A stretch of DNA of 64,000 bases from Gammaproteobacteria bacterium (GCA_021156085.1 JAJNBC010000006.1:28032-92031); one strand, 5' to 3'. Counted from the first letter of the stretch, positions 17,882 through 27,709 are shown. The notes: generated by a model not told the origin, from the sequence alone. Translations and numbers: made by a program.

Positions 17882-19051
17882 CTATTTTAAGTTTAAAGAA
17901 GAAGCTGCTAAAAATACATAAATTTGTCGGCAAATGACTTCTACAGCGTAGTATTTTACTTGGTCATTGCGATAAGGAATAGAAATTTGGTGCGCTTGTT
18001 TTTGGTTATGTGTTTGAATGCTAATATCAAGCAGGGTATGAGATATTTTTTCTTTTTTCCAAAATTCAGCGAGCCCAGATATTTTTACTTGTAAGTCAGT
18101 ATGAAGTTCCAAGTGAGATGAAAAATATAAGCAGGAATTTGTATCAGGTGTTTTAAGAATAGATTCCAGTAGACCGCCGGTAGCAGAGTCAACTATTTCG
18201 AGTGTTGTATTTAACGTGGATATCGTTTTCTTCAATAAATTAGAAGCCATTAATTTTCCATTGCCAATGATATAAGGTGCTATTGCTTTTTCTATCAAAG
18301 GTAAAAAAGTAGAAAAATCAGCTTGATTATTAGAGTAAATTTTAAATTCAATATAAGGATAGCAGAAACGATATCCTGTGACACAATCAAAAGGTCGTAT
18401 AAGCGCGTCTAGTTCTTCGGCAATTTGGGCTTCACTGATCCCTAAGAGCATCCATTTTTCATAGTATAAGATTTCTTGAAAATGATTGCTTTTTAAAGTA
18501 GGTAAAACGGCGGCATCAAACATCGGTAAGCATTCTGCAGGCGGCCCAGGAAGCATAAAAATAAATTGGTCGGAATGTTTATCTGCTGAAGTAAACGTTT
18601 GTTTTATTTGGCAGCCTGCTGCTGTTCCATTAGGATTGGGAATAAGAGTAGAGCCTTCAGGAAATAAAGCTTGTTGTTTATTGCTTTCTGGAGGTGGGTG
18701 AAAACCCAAGCGCTGTAAACGAGCGACAATAGCTTGCCATGCAGTTTCATCAAAAATGAGTGGACGTTGCAGGGCTTTGCTCAGTGCTTGACGTGTTAAA
18801 TCATCGGAAGTAGGGCCCAGCCCGCCTATGATAATGAGAGCTTGGTGCTTTTGTAATAAAAAAAGGATGGCTGCTTTGATTTCTGTTAGATTGTCTGGAG
18901 CAGTAATATGCGTCCCAATGTGTATGCCGTGACTGAAGAGCCGATGGGCAATTTCTTGGGAGTTTGAATTTAAAATATCACCGTTGCAAATTTCATCGCC
19001 TGTCGCGAGGAGGGCCACTTGGTTAAAGGCAGAGAATGAATCTCGGGTCAT
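17882..19051 (-). CDS. cinA: CinA-like protein with degenerate C-terminal domain
   Basis: 389 residues. The N-terminal MoCF/COG1058 domain is clear: 'ATGDEICNGDILNSN' (16-30), 'IIGGLGPTSDDLTRQ' (73-87) and 'MLPGPPAEC' near 170. In CinA this half is an ADP-ribose or FAD pyrophosphatase. The C-terminal part should be a PncC-type nicotinamide-nucleotide amidase. Here only 'DSATGGLLESIL' recalls the usual 'ESCTGGLIA', and the rest is poorly conserved, so amidase activity is doubtful. It stands between tadA (convergent) and rplS (same strand, 66 bp away). The start at 19051 is plausible but the ribosome site is weak. Confidence 0.85.
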   Translation of the reverse strand: MTRDSFSAFNQVALLATGDEICNGDILNSNSQEIAHRLFSHGIHIGTHITAPDNLTEIKAAILFLLQKHQALIIIGGLGPTSDDLTRQALSKALQRPLIFDETAWQAIVARLQRLGFHPPPESNKQQALFPEGSTLIPNPNGTAAGCQIKQTFTSADKHSDQFIFMLPGPPAECLPMFDAAVLPTLKSNHFQEILYYEKWMLLGISEAQIAEELDALIRPFDCVTGYRFCYPYIEFKIYSNNQADFSTFLPLIEKAIAPYIIGNGKLMASNLLKKTISTLNTTLEIVDSATGGLLESILKTPDTNSCLYFSSHLELHTDLQVKISGLAEFWKKEKISHTLLDISIQTHNQKQAHQISIPYRNDQVKYYAVEVICRQIYVFLAASSLNLK

Positions 19052-19117
19052 AGTGTCCTTATCAGCCTTCCTCCCTGTTGCAGAATGACAACAGGGTAGA
19101 TAATAGCTTTACAGAGT

Positions 19118-19531
19118 TTACTCTTGCGATCCATTATTATTTATGGGGTTAGATTCAACAGTTGCTTTGTCATTTTTATTTGTTAATTTTTCTCTAATAC
19201 GCGCTGCTTTACCCCGCAATTTGCGCATATAATAAAGTTTAGCCCTGCGTACTTCACCGCGTCGTTTTAATTCGATAGAGTCGATCATTGGGCTATAAGT
19301 TTGGAATACGCGTTCCACACTGACCCCATGAGAAATTTTACGTACAGTAAAGGCAGAGTTGAAGCCACGATTACGTTTAGCAATAACAACGCCTTCAAAT
19401 GATTGTAGACGAACTCGATCGCCTTCTTTCACCTTAACATAGACAGTGAGGGTGTCTCCTGGAGCAAATTTGGGAATTGTTTTATTTGCTGCTTGCATTT
19501 GTTCTGCTTCGAGTATTTGAATAATATTCAT
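19118..19531 (-). CDS. rplS: Large ribosomal subunit protein bL19
   Basis: 137 residues: the ~115-residue bL19 core ('[33 protein letters not shown]', '[13 protein letters not shown]', '[23 protein letters not shown]') plus a hydrophilic C-terminal extension '[21 protein letters not shown]'. It sits at the 30S-50S interface. It is the last gene of the classical rpsP-rimM-trmD-rplS operon, 14 bp after trmD, with AGGAGG-like CGGAGGAAAT before the ATG. Confidence 0.98.
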   Translation of the reverse strand: MNIIQILEAEQMQAANKTIPKFAPGDTLTVYVKVKEGDRVRLQSFEGVVIAKRNRGFNSAFTVRKISHGVSVERVFQTYSPMIDSIELKRRGEVRRAKLYYMRKLRGKAARIREKLTNKNDKATVESNPINNNGSQE

Positions 19532-19545
19532 ATTTATTTCCTCCG

Positions 19546-20286
19546 TTACTGTTGTTCTTGAATAAATTCCATTAATAACTCTAATTGGAATTTATCCAAC
19601 TTTAACTTTGCTAATAGGTCGGGCCGTTTCAACCACGTTTTACCTAAAGACTGTTTTAATCGCCAACGCTCAATTTGCTTATGGTTACCACCCATTAATA
19701 TCTCGGGTACCCGAAGATTTTGAAAGTTGTCCGGCCGCGTGTACTGAGGATATTTTAACAGCCCCGAGCTAATAGAATCCTCTCTGGCTGAATCCTCATG
19801 ACCCAAGGCGCCTGGTAATAAGCGGGTCATGACGTCAATCAAGGTGAGTGCAGCTAATTCCCCACCCGATAACACATAATCTCCTATAGACCATTCTTCA
19901 TCAATTTCCGTGGTGAGTAAGCGCTCATCTATACCCTCATAACGTCCAGCTACTACAATCAAATTTTCTTTACTCAGCATTTGTATTGCTGCTGACTGAT
20001 TAAAACATTTTCCCTGCGGTGATAAATGAATCACTACTGGTTTTTTGTCTTGCGGCGCAGCTTGTTTAGCTGCCCGAATTGCATCCCATAAGGGTTGCGC
20101 CATCATGACCATCCCAGGCCCGCCGCCATAAGGACGGTCATCTACGGTGTGGTGCTTATTCTGGGTAAAGTCCCGAGGATTCCAGCAAGCTACTTTTATT
20201 AATTCTTTTTTTAGAGCCCGTCCTGTAATCCCATACTCCAAGAGAGTAAACATCTCTGGAAAAAGCGTAACAATGCCAAACCACAC
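19546..20286 (-). CDS. trmD: tRNA (guanine37-N1)-methyltransferase
   Basis: 246 residues, full length. It methylates G37 next to the anticodon to prevent frameshifting, using S-adenosylmethionine bound in a trefoil knot. Motifs: '[12 protein letters not shown]' at the start, '[13 protein letters not shown]' (49-61), '[10 protein letters not shown]' (about 113-122) and '[15 protein letters not shown]' (132-146). It overlaps or abuts rimM with a 1-bp gap, so it is translationally coupled. Standard operon position. Confidence 0.98.
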   Translation of the reverse strand: MWFGIVTLFPEMFTLLEYGITGRALKKELIKVACWNPRDFTQNKHHTVDDRPYGGGPGMVMMAQPLWDAIRAAKQAAPQDKKPVVIHLSPQGKCFNQSAAIQMLSKENLIVVAGRYEGIDERLLTTEIDEEWSIGDYVLSGGELAALTLIDVMTRLLPGALGHEDSAREDSISSGLLKYPQYTRPDNFQNLRVPEILMGGNHKQIERWRLKQSLGKTWLKRPDLLAKLKLDKFQLELLMEFIQEQQ

Positions 20287-20287
20287 T

Positions 20288-20803
20288 TTAAATTAATTCC
20301 CAATCTACATAAATAACTTGATTAACTAAGTCAACCTTTTTTATTACCTCAGCCAAGTAAGGAATGGCATGTTCTTTTTTATTTTCATTTTTGACTACTA
20401 ACACATCATTAGAACCTGTCTCCAACAAGTACATCACTTTACCTAAAAACGCCCCCTCCTGATTGATGACAGGGATTCCTTCTAAATCGCGCCAATAAAA
20501 CTCACCCTTTTTTAAATGAGGGAGCTGTGAGCGTAAGACTGCAATTCTCTTCCCTGTCAGTTGCCTCGCTTCTTCTGGAGTATTGTATCCAGAAAATTTT
20601 ACTATAATCCCCTTAGCATGTTTGCTGCTTACTTCGAGTCCAGCTAATTTCCAGCTCGTGCCATCCTCCACATACCAGGGCTTATATAGGGATATATTTG
20701 CCCTGGGCTCAGTAAAAGAATAAAGCTTAAGCCAGCCCTGAATGCCGTAGGTAGAGCCCAATTTACCTACCACTACATAATCAGTTTTTAGGCCTGTCAT
20801 CAT
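20288..20803 (-). CDS. rimM: Ribosome maturation factor RimM
   Basis: 171 residues. It assists late 30S assembly by binding uS19. N-terminal barrel begins '[23 protein letters not shown]' (conserved G...G.kG.vkv.s.t), and the PRC-barrel domain has '[15 protein letters not shown]...[17 protein letters not shown]'. The ATG at 20800 just after the one at 20803 ('MM') could be used. It lies 10 bp after rpsP and 1 bp before trmD. Confidence 0.97.
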   Translation of the reverse strand: MMTGLKTDYVVVGKLGSTYGIQGWLKLYSFTEPRANISLYKPWYVEDGTSWKLAGLEVSSKHAKGIIVKFSGYNTPEEARQLTGKRIAVLRSQLPHLKKGEFYWRDLEGIPVINQEGAFLGKVMYLLETGSNDVLVVKNENKKEHAIPYLAEVIKKVDLVNQVIYVDWELI

Positions 20804-20813
20804 CCCTCAAAGG

Positions 20814-21077
20814 TTACTGCTTAGTTGTTTCTTGAGTTTGCTCATATAACTTAATTAGACGACGTACGCGGTCTGAAGGCTGTGCTCCTTTAGCGATCCA
20901 GTCAAGCGCACGTTCATGGTTTAGCTCTAATTTAATATCTTTGCCTGCCGCAATAGGGTTAAAATAACCAATGCGTTCGACACAGCGGCCATCACGAGCA
21001 CTGCGCTTGTCGGCGACAACAATATGATAAAATGGACGTTTTTTAGCGCCCCCACGCGATAAGCGAATCACTACCAT
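20814..21077 (-). CDS. rpsP: Small ribosomal subunit protein bS16
   Basis: 87 residues, '[31 protein letters not shown]' being the conserved N-terminus of bS16, and 'RIGYFNP' following. First gene of the four-gene ribosomal/tRNA operon. ffh, often found just upstream of rpsP, is here 6.6 kb away, separated by queC, the cio operon and an ankyrin gene. Confidence 0.98.
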   Translation of the reverse strand: MVVIRLSRGGAKKRPFYHIVVADKRSARDGRCVERIGYFNPIAAGKDIKLELNHERALDWIAKGAQPSDRVRRLIKLYEQTQETTKQ

Positions 21078-21119
21078 CTGATTTTCTTCCTATAAATTAG
21101 GTCTTGATAAAGGTCACGG

Positions 21120-21147
21120 ATTATACGTTAGAATGAGCGGGTTGCAA
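21120..21147 (-). promoter_or_regulatory. rpsP operon promoter
   Basis: On the minus strand TTGCAA (21147-21142), a 16-nt spacer and a perfect TATAAT (21125-21120), about 43 bp before the rpsP start. It lies in the 166-bp divergent region shared with queC. Confidence 0.65.
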
Positions 21148-21243
21148 ACAATTTTATATAGAGTAACTTGCAATTGAGAGAAGGGCTATAATGGCCGGCC
21201 AGGCTCCTGGTAATAAATAATCAATAACGAGATATATAAGATA

Positions 21244-21918
21244 ATGAAAAAAGCAGTCGTTTTATTTTCAGGCGGGTTAGATTCTACAACTTGTTTAGCG
21301 CTAGCTAAATCAGAGGGGGTTGATTGCTATGCGCTTAGTTTTAATTATGGGCAGAGACATTATGCAGAATTAAATGCAGCAAAAAGAATTATCGAAAAAT
21401 GGAATATCCCACATCATATTATTGAATTGCCTCTTGGCCAATGGGGAGGTTCTGTTTTAACGAATAAAAATCAAGATATCCTACCATCCTCACAGGCGTC
21501 CACTGGCATTCCTGCTACCTATGTGCCGGCAAGAAATACTATTTTTTTATCTTTTGCTTTGGCTTGGGCAGAAATTATTAAAACTAATGATATTTACATT
21601 GGCGTCAGTGCAGTAGATTACTCGGGTTACCCGGATTGTCGTCCCGAGTACATCGCCGCTTTTCAGAGGATGGCTAATTTAGCAACTAAAACTGGTATTG
21701 AAGAAGGAAAAATTAAAATACATGCTCCTCTTATTCATTTATCTAAGGCTGAAACAATTAAATTGGGTTTAAGTTTGGGTATCGATTACAAAATGACGGT
21801 TTCATGTTATCAAGCGAATGCCAATGGTCATGCTTGTGGCCAATGTGATAGTTGCGTGCTAAGGAAAAAAGGGTTTAGGGAGGCCCAGTCCGTGGATGAT
21901 ACGCTGTATTATTCCTAA
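21244..21918 (+). CDS. queC: 7-cyano-7-deazaguanine synthase
   Basis: 224 residues, typical. It converts CDG to preQ0 with ATP and ammonia in queuosine synthesis. The PP-loop '[15 protein letters not shown]' lies at 6-20, '[18 protein letters not shown]' near 97, and the zinc site is formed by Cys residues in '[21 protein letters not shown]' near 183-203. It is divergent from rpsP and 51 bp upstream of cioA. No preQ1 riboswitch was recognised in the short leader. Other queuosine genes are not in the window. Confidence 0.97.
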   Translation: MKKAVVLFSGGLDSTTCLALAKSEGVDCYALSFNYGQRHYAELNAAKRIIEKWNIPHHIIELPLGQWGGSVLTNKNQDILPSSQASTGIPATYVPARNTIFLSFALAWAEIIKTNDIYIGVSAVDYSGYPDCRPEYIAAFQRMANLATKTGIEEGKIKIHAPLIHLSKAETIKLGLSLGIDYKMTVSCYQANANGHACGQCDSCVLRKKGFREAQSVDDTLYYS

Positions 21919-21969
21919 GAGGTTCAGTGTATAATTTCACCCTTATCTATCAGCAGTTTGGACATCTAT

Positions 21970-23349
21970 ATGTTACTCGATACTGCGCTATTATCACGGA
22001 TTCAATTCGGCTTTACCATTAGCTTCCATATCTTATTTCCTGCTTTTAGCATCGGTCTTGTATTATTCATTGCTATTATGGAAACGTTTTGGCTAAAAAC
22101 GAAGAATTCCCTGTATCTCGGCATTTGCAAATTTTGGACCAAAATATTTGCCCTGACATTTGGCATGGGTGTGGTATCCGGCGTGGTGATGGAGTTTCAG
22201 TTAGGAACAAATTGGGCGGGGTTTACACAAGCAGTAGGAGGGGTGTTAGGTCCCTTATTTACTTACGAAGTCATGACTGCTTTTTTTATTGAAGCTGGAT
22301 TTTTAGGCGTCATGTTATTTGGGTGGGAGCGCGTGGGACCGCGTTTGCATTATTTGGCGACGTTGCTAGTTGTAATAGGCACGACTTTATCTGCTTATTG
22401 GATTATGTCCGCCAATACCTGGATGCAACATCCCGTGGGTTATAAGCAAGTAGGGAGTGTGTTCAAAGTAGCAGATTGGATGCAGATTGTATTTAACCCC
22501 GCGCTTTTTCCCCGCTTTATTCACATGTTGCTGGCTTCTTATATTTCTGCAGGTTTGGTAATTTGCAGCGTATCCGCCTATTATTTATTACAAAATAGGT
22601 TTATTACTTTTGCTAAAACCTGTTTTTCTTTTACCTGGCTAGCCTTGTTTGTACTTATTCCGGTTCAGATTTATTTTGGTGATGTGACAGGAGTACAAGT
22701 GCATATTAACCAGCCGCTTAAAACAGCAGCCATGGAAGGTATTTGGGATACGCAAGCTGGGGCGCCATTAGTTTTGTTTGCTATACCGGATCAGAAAAAA
22801 CAAATGAATCACTGGGAGCTCAGCATTCCTCACGGTGCGGCCTTATTCAATACACATCAATGGAATGGGGTATTAAGAGGCTTAAAAACAGTTTCTATAT
22901 CCGATCAGCCCCATGTGATCCCTGTCTTTTTTGGTTTTAGGATGATGGTAGGCTCAGGGTTACTTATGTTATTGCTGTCTATCATTGCTGTTTATCTGAG
23001 ATGGCGAGGGCGGCTTTATAATACGCGATGGTTTTTAATTAGTTCAGTTTTATCTGCCCCTTTGGGTTTTATTGCGCTATGGTGTGGATGGATAACGGCA
23101 GAAATGGGACGTCAGCCTTGGATAGTGTATGGCGTACTGCGGACAGCCAATGCGGTATCACCTGTTTCTTTACGCGAAGTCATGATCTCATTTGCATTAT
23201 TATTTATTGTATATGGTATTATTTTTGGCTATTTTTACTTTTATTTTTTACATAAGACATTGCATAAAGGGCCATCAGGCATTCAAGAAAAAGAAGAATC
23301 GCGTCAGCCTTTCCAATATATGCCCTCTTCTTTCAAGGAGCATCCATGA
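21970..23349 (+). CDS. cioA: Cytochrome bd-type quinol oxidase subunit I (CioA type)
   Basis: 459 residues from the ATG at 21970 (an in-frame TTG at 21958 is less likely). Nine membrane spans. The heme b595 ligand His lies in 'ISFHILFPAFSIGL' (about 19), the b558 ligands are His in 'FPRFIHMLLASYISAG' and a Met in 'FFGFRMMVGSG', and 'GRQPWIVYGVLRTANAVSP' is near the end. The quinol loop is short, as in cyanide-insensitive (CIO) oxidases. The enzyme reduces oxygen to water with high affinity without proton pumping. cioB overlaps its stop. Confidence 0.95.
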   Translation: MLLDTALLSRIQFGFTISFHILFPAFSIGLVLFIAIMETFWLKTKNSLYLGICKFWTKIFALTFGMGVVSGVVMEFQLGTNWAGFTQAVGGVLGPLFTYEVMTAFFIEAGFLGVMLFGWERVGPRLHYLATLLVVIGTTLSAYWIMSANTWMQHPVGYKQVGSVFKVADWMQIVFNPALFPRFIHMLLASYISAGLVICSVSAYYLLQNRFITFAKTCFSFTWLALFVLIPVQIYFGDVTGVQVHINQPLKTAAMEGIWDTQAGAPLVLFAIPDQKKQMNHWELSIPHGAALFNTHQWNGVLRGLKTVSISDQPHVIPVFFGFRMMVGSGLLMLLLSIIAVYLRWRGRLYNTRWFLISSVLSAPLGFIALWCGWITAEMGRQPWIVYGVLRTANAVSPVSLREVMISFALLFIVYGIIFGYFYFYFLHKTLHKGPSGIQEKEESRQPFQYMPSSFKEHP

Positions 23350-24338
23350 TGAATATACTTGCTTTCATTTGGTGTGGGATTATTGCATTTGGTGTCATCA
23401 TGTACGTCATTCTAGGCGGCTTTGATTTAGGCGTAGGCATCATGTCTATTTTTTTCAAAGATGAAAAGGAACGAGATTTATTGATGAGTGCCATTCTACC
23501 GATGTGGGATGGTAATCAGACATGGTTGGTATTTGGGGGTGCTACATTATATGGTGCATTTCCTGCTGCGTTTAGCATGATTTTACCCATTATGTATATT
23601 CCCATTTTGATTATGGTGATTGCATTATTATTTCGCGGCGTTGCATTTGAATTTCGTTTAAAAGCAATCAAGACAAAACGTTTGTGGGAGCTGTGTATTT
23701 TTTTAGGTTCTGTTTTTGCCACGCTGGCACAAGGATTAATTCTTGGTACATTTGTAAGAGGATTTAATCTCTCCCCTCATGTAGCAAAGATAGACCAATG
23801 GTTTAACCCATTTGGTATAGCTTGTGCTATTGCATTGGTGTTTGGCTATGTTTTATTAGGGGCGAATTTTTTAATCATAAAAACATCCGGTGAGTTGCAA
23901 GAAAAAAATTATAAGTTAGCAAGCAAAATTCAATATATTATTTTAGCAGCTTTTATTATGGTGAGTATTTGGTCACCCTTCCTAGATCCGGCTATTAGAG
24001 AGAGATGGTTTGATCCAAATCATATGCTTTATCTCGCTATTTTACCTTTCGTGACTCTCCTCTTATTATGCGGGCATTGGGTGGCTCTTAAAAAGAAACA
24101 GGAGTATCTGCCTTTTTGGAGTGTGATAGGAATGTTTTTGATGTGCTATTTAGGATTTATTATTAGTAGCTATCCTTATATTGTGCCTAGACAATTGACT
24201 TACATGGAAGCGGCTGCTGACAGATCCTCTTTATTGTTTATGTTAGTAGGTGCTTGTGTGATGTTGCCACCTTTACTTTATTATACTTATTACTCTTATC
24301 GGATTTTTAGAGGCAAGGTAACTCAAATTGAGTATTAA
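23346..24338 (+). CDS. cioB: Cytochrome bd-type quinol oxidase subunit II (CioB type)
   Basis: 330 residues, eight predicted spans. 'FIWCGIIAFGVIMYVILGGFDLGVGIM' at the N-terminus and 'LPMWDGNQTWLVFGGATLYGAFPAAF' (about 50-75) are the hallmark CydB motifs, and 'QGLILGTFVRGF' follows. The ATG at 23346 overlaps the cioA stop (ATGATG); either Met could serve. Its stop is itself overlapped by a tiny membrane-protein ORF that should be the third subunit. Confidence 0.95.
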   Translation: MMNILAFIWCGIIAFGVIMYVILGGFDLGVGIMSIFFKDEKERDLLMSAILPMWDGNQTWLVFGGATLYGAFPAAFSMILPIMYIPILIMVIALLFRGVAFEFRLKAIKTKRLWELCIFLGSVFATLAQGLILGTFVRGFNLSPHVAKIDQWFNPFGIACAIALVFGYVLLGANFLIIKTSGELQEKNYKLASKIQYIILAAFIMVSIWSPFLDPAIRERWFDPNHMLYLAILPFVTLLLLCGHWVALKKKQEYLPFWSVIGMFLMCYLGFIISSYPYIVPRQLTYMEAAADRSSLLFMLVGACVMLPPLLYYTYYSYRIFRGKVTQIEY

Positions 24339-24447
24339 AAATATAAGAAAAATTTTTTGGTTTGTGGGTTTGTATAGTATGGCGCTGTTTTTTTTCGTGG
24401 TGATTCATCTTCTGATTAGACTTGCTATACTGCAACTTGCATTTTAA
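24328..24447 (+). CDS. Tiny single-span protein, probable third subunit of the bd oxidase (DUF2474/CydX-like)
   Basis: 39 residues: N-terminal 'MSIKNIRKIFWFVGLYSMAL', then a hydrophobic run and 'IRLAILQLAF'. It starts at a TTG that overlaps the last codons of cioB by 11 bases, with AAGG about 10 nt upstream, so translation would be coupled. One membrane span with a basic N-terminus and an Arg near its end matches the small DUF2474/CydX-type subunits that follow bd-oxidase genes and stabilise the hemes. Length, position and composition support it; sequence similarity of such short proteins is weak, and TTG is an unusual start. Confidence 0.6.
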   Translation: MSIKNIRKIFWFVGLYSMALFFFVVIHLLIRLAILQLAF

Positions 24448-24561
24448 TATGAGAGTTCTCCTTTTGGACGGAGACAAGGCAAAGAAAAAAGTATAAAAAA
24501 ATTAGAATAAAATAAATGAGTCAATAATATTATTTTTATTAAGCAAATCATCGGAGAAAAT

Positions 24562-24921
24562 ATGAAAAATTTATTAGCTGTATTAGTGAGTTCTTTATTT
24601 TTTATAAACAGTCATATTGCTCTGGCGCAGAAAAGCTTATGTATTGAATTAATCAACTCTAATGCAAATGTAGTAGAGTTTTCTGGAAAAAGTGATCCTG
24701 GCTGGATTTATAAGGTTCCCCCTCGTGAAAAGGCAATATTATCGGGGGACCATATGAGAGGAGCCTGTGAAGAAGATAATTGTACGGTATGGGTCAAGAT
24801 CCTAGACGGCCTTCATCCTTCTCGCGATTACATTTATAATCTTCCTCGGGGGGCTAGCATTATCTATTATGGCGTACATGACTATAGGGTAAACCTGAGC
24901 GCTAATGTGCCATGCGTTTGA
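24562..24921 (+). CDS. Secreted protein of unknown function, 119 aa
   Basis: A clear signal peptide: 'MKNLLAVLVSSLFFINSHIALA' with cleavage after A22 (ALA-Q). The mature part of about 97 residues has four Cys ('SLCIEL', 'GACEEDNC', 'VPC' at the C-terminus), suggesting two disulfides and a periplasmic or extracellular fold. No family recognised. The ATG has CGGAGAA about 7 nt upstream. It follows the cio operon after 114 bp with an AT-rich leader and probably its own promoter. Confidence 0.7.
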   Translation: MKNLLAVLVSSLFFINSHIALAQKSLCIELINSNANVVEFSGKSDPGWIYKVPPREKAILSGDHMRGACEEDNCTVWVKILDGLHPSRDYIYNLPRGASIIYYGVHDYRVNLSANVPCV

Positions 24922-25078
24922 TTAGTTTTTTTCTTTTAAGAATGTAAGCGCAACTTATTTTTTTAATTTAGGGGTATTACATCGCTATTTTATTAGCGAG
25001 GGCTGGAGACAATAAAAAAATTTAGCCTATAATTAACCACATTTTTACTACATTAACTATAAGAGGAGAGGAAAGGCG

Positions 25079-27511
25079 ATGCCTGAGCTTTATTTTTTGT
25101 TAGAAAGAGCCTTTGCCCCCGCCTTCTTACCTCGCGTCCATCTTACCTGGTTCCATGAATTATATAGAGGGGAAGCCCCCGAATACGGCTCTACTCTTTC
25201 AAAAGGAACAGTAAGTACACTTGAGCATTTTACGCTCGAAGAAAAAGAGACCCTTGAAAAGCTGAATAGTCAATTTGTTTTACTTATCGACTTTCTGAAA
25301 TCTGAATGTATTCGATTAAGAATTAACGACGGCTTAGAGGCGGTTCCCAATGATTTCCTTCTCGATGATTTCGCTCCAGAAGAAAAAGTTGACTTACTTG
25401 ACAATTTAAATATTTTTTCTACTCGTTATACAAGTAGGACATTTTACGCTAACGAAGATCGTATATTTTACACTCATGTTAAGAAAGAGATAGAAACCAT
25501 TGTTTTCCAGGTACGTCATAATACACTTTTACATGACATTGAAAAAAGACGTATTCTTCAATACTTGCTACGACAAATAATATATTGCGCGGGAGGCGTA
25601 GTAGGCCATTTAGAGACTGCCAAAATAAATTTATGTAATAGTGAAACCGTAGACGCCTGGCTTGCTAAATTTAGGTTGACTATTATTCAACAATTAGCAA
25701 GCGACTATATCAGAAAAAATCTTATTAATGCTGGTTTGGAAATCCATATCGAATCTATCTTTCTAAAATATGCCTCTAATATGGGCTGGAACCCGTATGG
25801 CTTCGAATTTCGCTCTTGGGTCGAAGATAATTTTGCCTCTCTTGCTCGAGTTCCCCATTCTTATCTAGAGATTAATTTTAAGGAAGGTTTTTTACAGCAT
25901 TATAATCCGAGTACTATTATAGAAGAACTCACGACTTGTTTGCATTCTCATATCGGAAAAAGATTACAAACAAAAGATTCTCCTTATGCCCAAGAAGAAG
26001 ACCAGAAAACTGTTATTAACTTACCCAGCTTGCCTGATTTTAGAAAATTTTTTGAAAATATCCCCTTTATTACAGAATCTAATATAAATATTATGTATGA
26101 TATATTTACGCTTGAACTTCCGTCTGACTCCTCTCTTTTTTTTAAACTAGGTGAGGAGCGTTTATATCTCAAACCCCTCTCTGAACTAAAGCGAGCTATG
26201 ATAGAAATCTTCATTAAGACAAATACACATTTTTTTGAAATCTATTATGATAAATATTATACTCTAGTTCCTCATTGTCTTGATCTTTGTTATCAGCATA
26301 ATGCAGAGAAACCGCCTCTTGAAATTAGTTTAAAAGCATTAGAATTTCTCAGACACCATGATGTTCATTTCAATCAATGTCTCTTTATTTTATTTTATCA
26401 AAATAATGTCAGAAATTTCTCTAACTGCCTTTTAGACAATGTAGATTTTTCTGAAGTCGATATCGAATCCTTAAATTTAACAGGAAGTACTCTTCATTTT
26501 CAGAAGGAAATTACACCCGATGAATTTATATTTTTATTTAAAAGCTGCGCATCACCCGTATTTCGGGCTATTGAATCATTAGAAAATATCGAAGAAGCAT
26601 TATTTAAAGAAGCAAGTTCGGAAAAATCTCCTACAGATAAAGGAATTTTACTTTTTTATGCAATAGCTATTAATTCTCCTTTCTCTATTACTCGCTTATT
26701 AGCCGCAGGGGCTGATGCAACTGTGGAAGATCATCTTACGAGAACACCTATTTACAAGGCCGCTGTAAAATTTAAACGGTGGGAATGCGTAAAAGCATTA
26801 GCTACTGCTAAAGCACAAGATGATAGCCTCATCTTGGCTATAGCAGCTTCTGAGAAACGATGGGACATCGTAGAAATATTACTTGATACTAAAACAGATC
26901 CCAATTACCAACCAGAGGCAATAGACGATGAATGTACCGCTTTGCATTTCGCAGCGCGTACCAACAATGTATGCATGGTACAAAAATTATTAAAAGCAGG
27001 GGCTAATCCGAATTTAAAAACCTGTAGGGGGAAAAAAACACCCCTCGAAGAAGCTATCGAGCTCGGACATCGCGAATGCATTCCAGTACTACAAAACGCA
27101 GGTTTTAAAAAATTATACCATTTGATTCAAAAATCTCTTCCATCTTCTATAAAAAGTCCTTTTTTACAATTTTATAGTGCTTTACGGAAAGATTCCTTTA
27201 CTTCCCCCCTCCCTAAAAATATTATCACTGAACATTTCATTTATTTTTTAGAAGAGAGTATTGAAAAATATAAAGAAGAAAAACAAGACGAAAAAGAAAG
27301 AGAAAACGAAATACGAGAGAGTCTCTACCAATCCAGAAATGACCTTCAAGAACAATTAGAGGGAAAGCCTACTGTTTTTAATGGATTAACAATTGCTCTT
27401 GAGCATTTTTTTGAAAACCTCTTGCCGGAAAATCATCTGTTGAGGTTACATCGCACTCTTCCACCTCTATACACTCTTTCTTCTGATTCCTCTTCTAACT
27501 TCGTCAGGTGA
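25079..27511 (+). CDS. Ankyrin-repeat protein, candidate secreted effector
   Basis: 810 residues. Residues 1-~510 are helical and unrecognised. Residues ~520-675 form four to five ankyrin repeats: 'LLFYAIAINSPFSITRLLAAGADA', 'TPIYKAAVKFKRWECVKAL', 'TALHFAARTNNVCMVQKLLKAGANPN' and 'TPLEEAIELGHRECIPVLQNAG'. A charged coiled-coil patch ('EKYKEEKQDEKERENEIRES') lies near 725-745, followed by a short Ser-rich C-terminus. Ankyrin proteins of intracellular Legionellales are often type IV effectors, and the Glu-rich patch near the C-terminus recalls an E-block signal; both points are inference. AGGAGAGG precedes the ATG. The gene sits between the cio region and ffh, breaking the usual ffh-rpsP linkage. 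Confidence 0.8.
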   Translation: MPELYFLLERAFAPAFLPRVHLTWFHELYRGEAPEYGSTLSKGTVSTLEHFTLEEKETLEKLNSQFVLLIDFLKSECIRLRINDGLEAVPNDFLLDDFAPEEKVDLLDNLNIFSTRYTSRTFYANEDRIFYTHVKKEIETIVFQVRHNTLLHDIEKRRILQYLLRQIIYCAGGVVGHLETAKINLCNSETVDAWLAKFRLTIIQQLASDYIRKNLINAGLEIHIESIFLKYASNMGWNPYGFEFRSWVEDNFASLARVPHSYLEINFKEGFLQHYNPSTIIEELTTCLHSHIGKRLQTKDSPYAQEEDQKTVINLPSLPDFRKFFENIPFITESNINIMYDIFTLELPSDSSLFFKLGEERLYLKPLSELKRAMIEIFIKTNTHFFEIYYDKYYTLVPHCLDLCYQHNAEKPPLEISLKALEFLRHHDVHFNQCLFILFYQNNVRNFSNCLLDNVDFSEVDIESLNLTGSTLHFQKEITPDEFIFLFKSCASPVFRAIESLENIEEALFKEASSEKSPTDKGILLFYAIAINSPFSITRLLAAGADATVEDHLTRTPIYKAAVKFKRWECVKALATAKAQDDSLILAIAASEKRWDIVEILLDTKTDPNYQPEAIDDECTALHFAARTNNVCMVQKLLKAGANPNLKTCRGKKTPLEEAIELGHRECIPVLQNAGFKKLYHLIQKSLPSSIKSPFLQFYSALRKDSFTSPLPKNIITEHFIYFLEESIEKYKEEKQDEKERENEIRESLYQSRNDLQEQLEGKPTVFNGLTIALEHFFENLLPENHLLRLHRTLPPLYTLSSDSSSNFVR

Positions 27512-27709
27512 ATTCTCGCTTTATCTACCTCTTCCGTAAAATGTTTTCTCCCTCACAGTTAAGGTGCACTCTCCTCTATTTATAATTTATGCCAAAAGCC
27601 CAAAAAGGTGGCTCTTAAAAAATTAATCGAGTTTTTTCAACTACTTGAGTAAACCAATGAAGAGAGTTATGATAATGAGAAAAAACTCATCCTTGAAATC
27701 TTCGTTGTA

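Noticed and set aside
21148..21243. preQ1 riboswitch before queC
   Set aside because: The leader is short and lacks the A-rich tail and C-rich loop expected.
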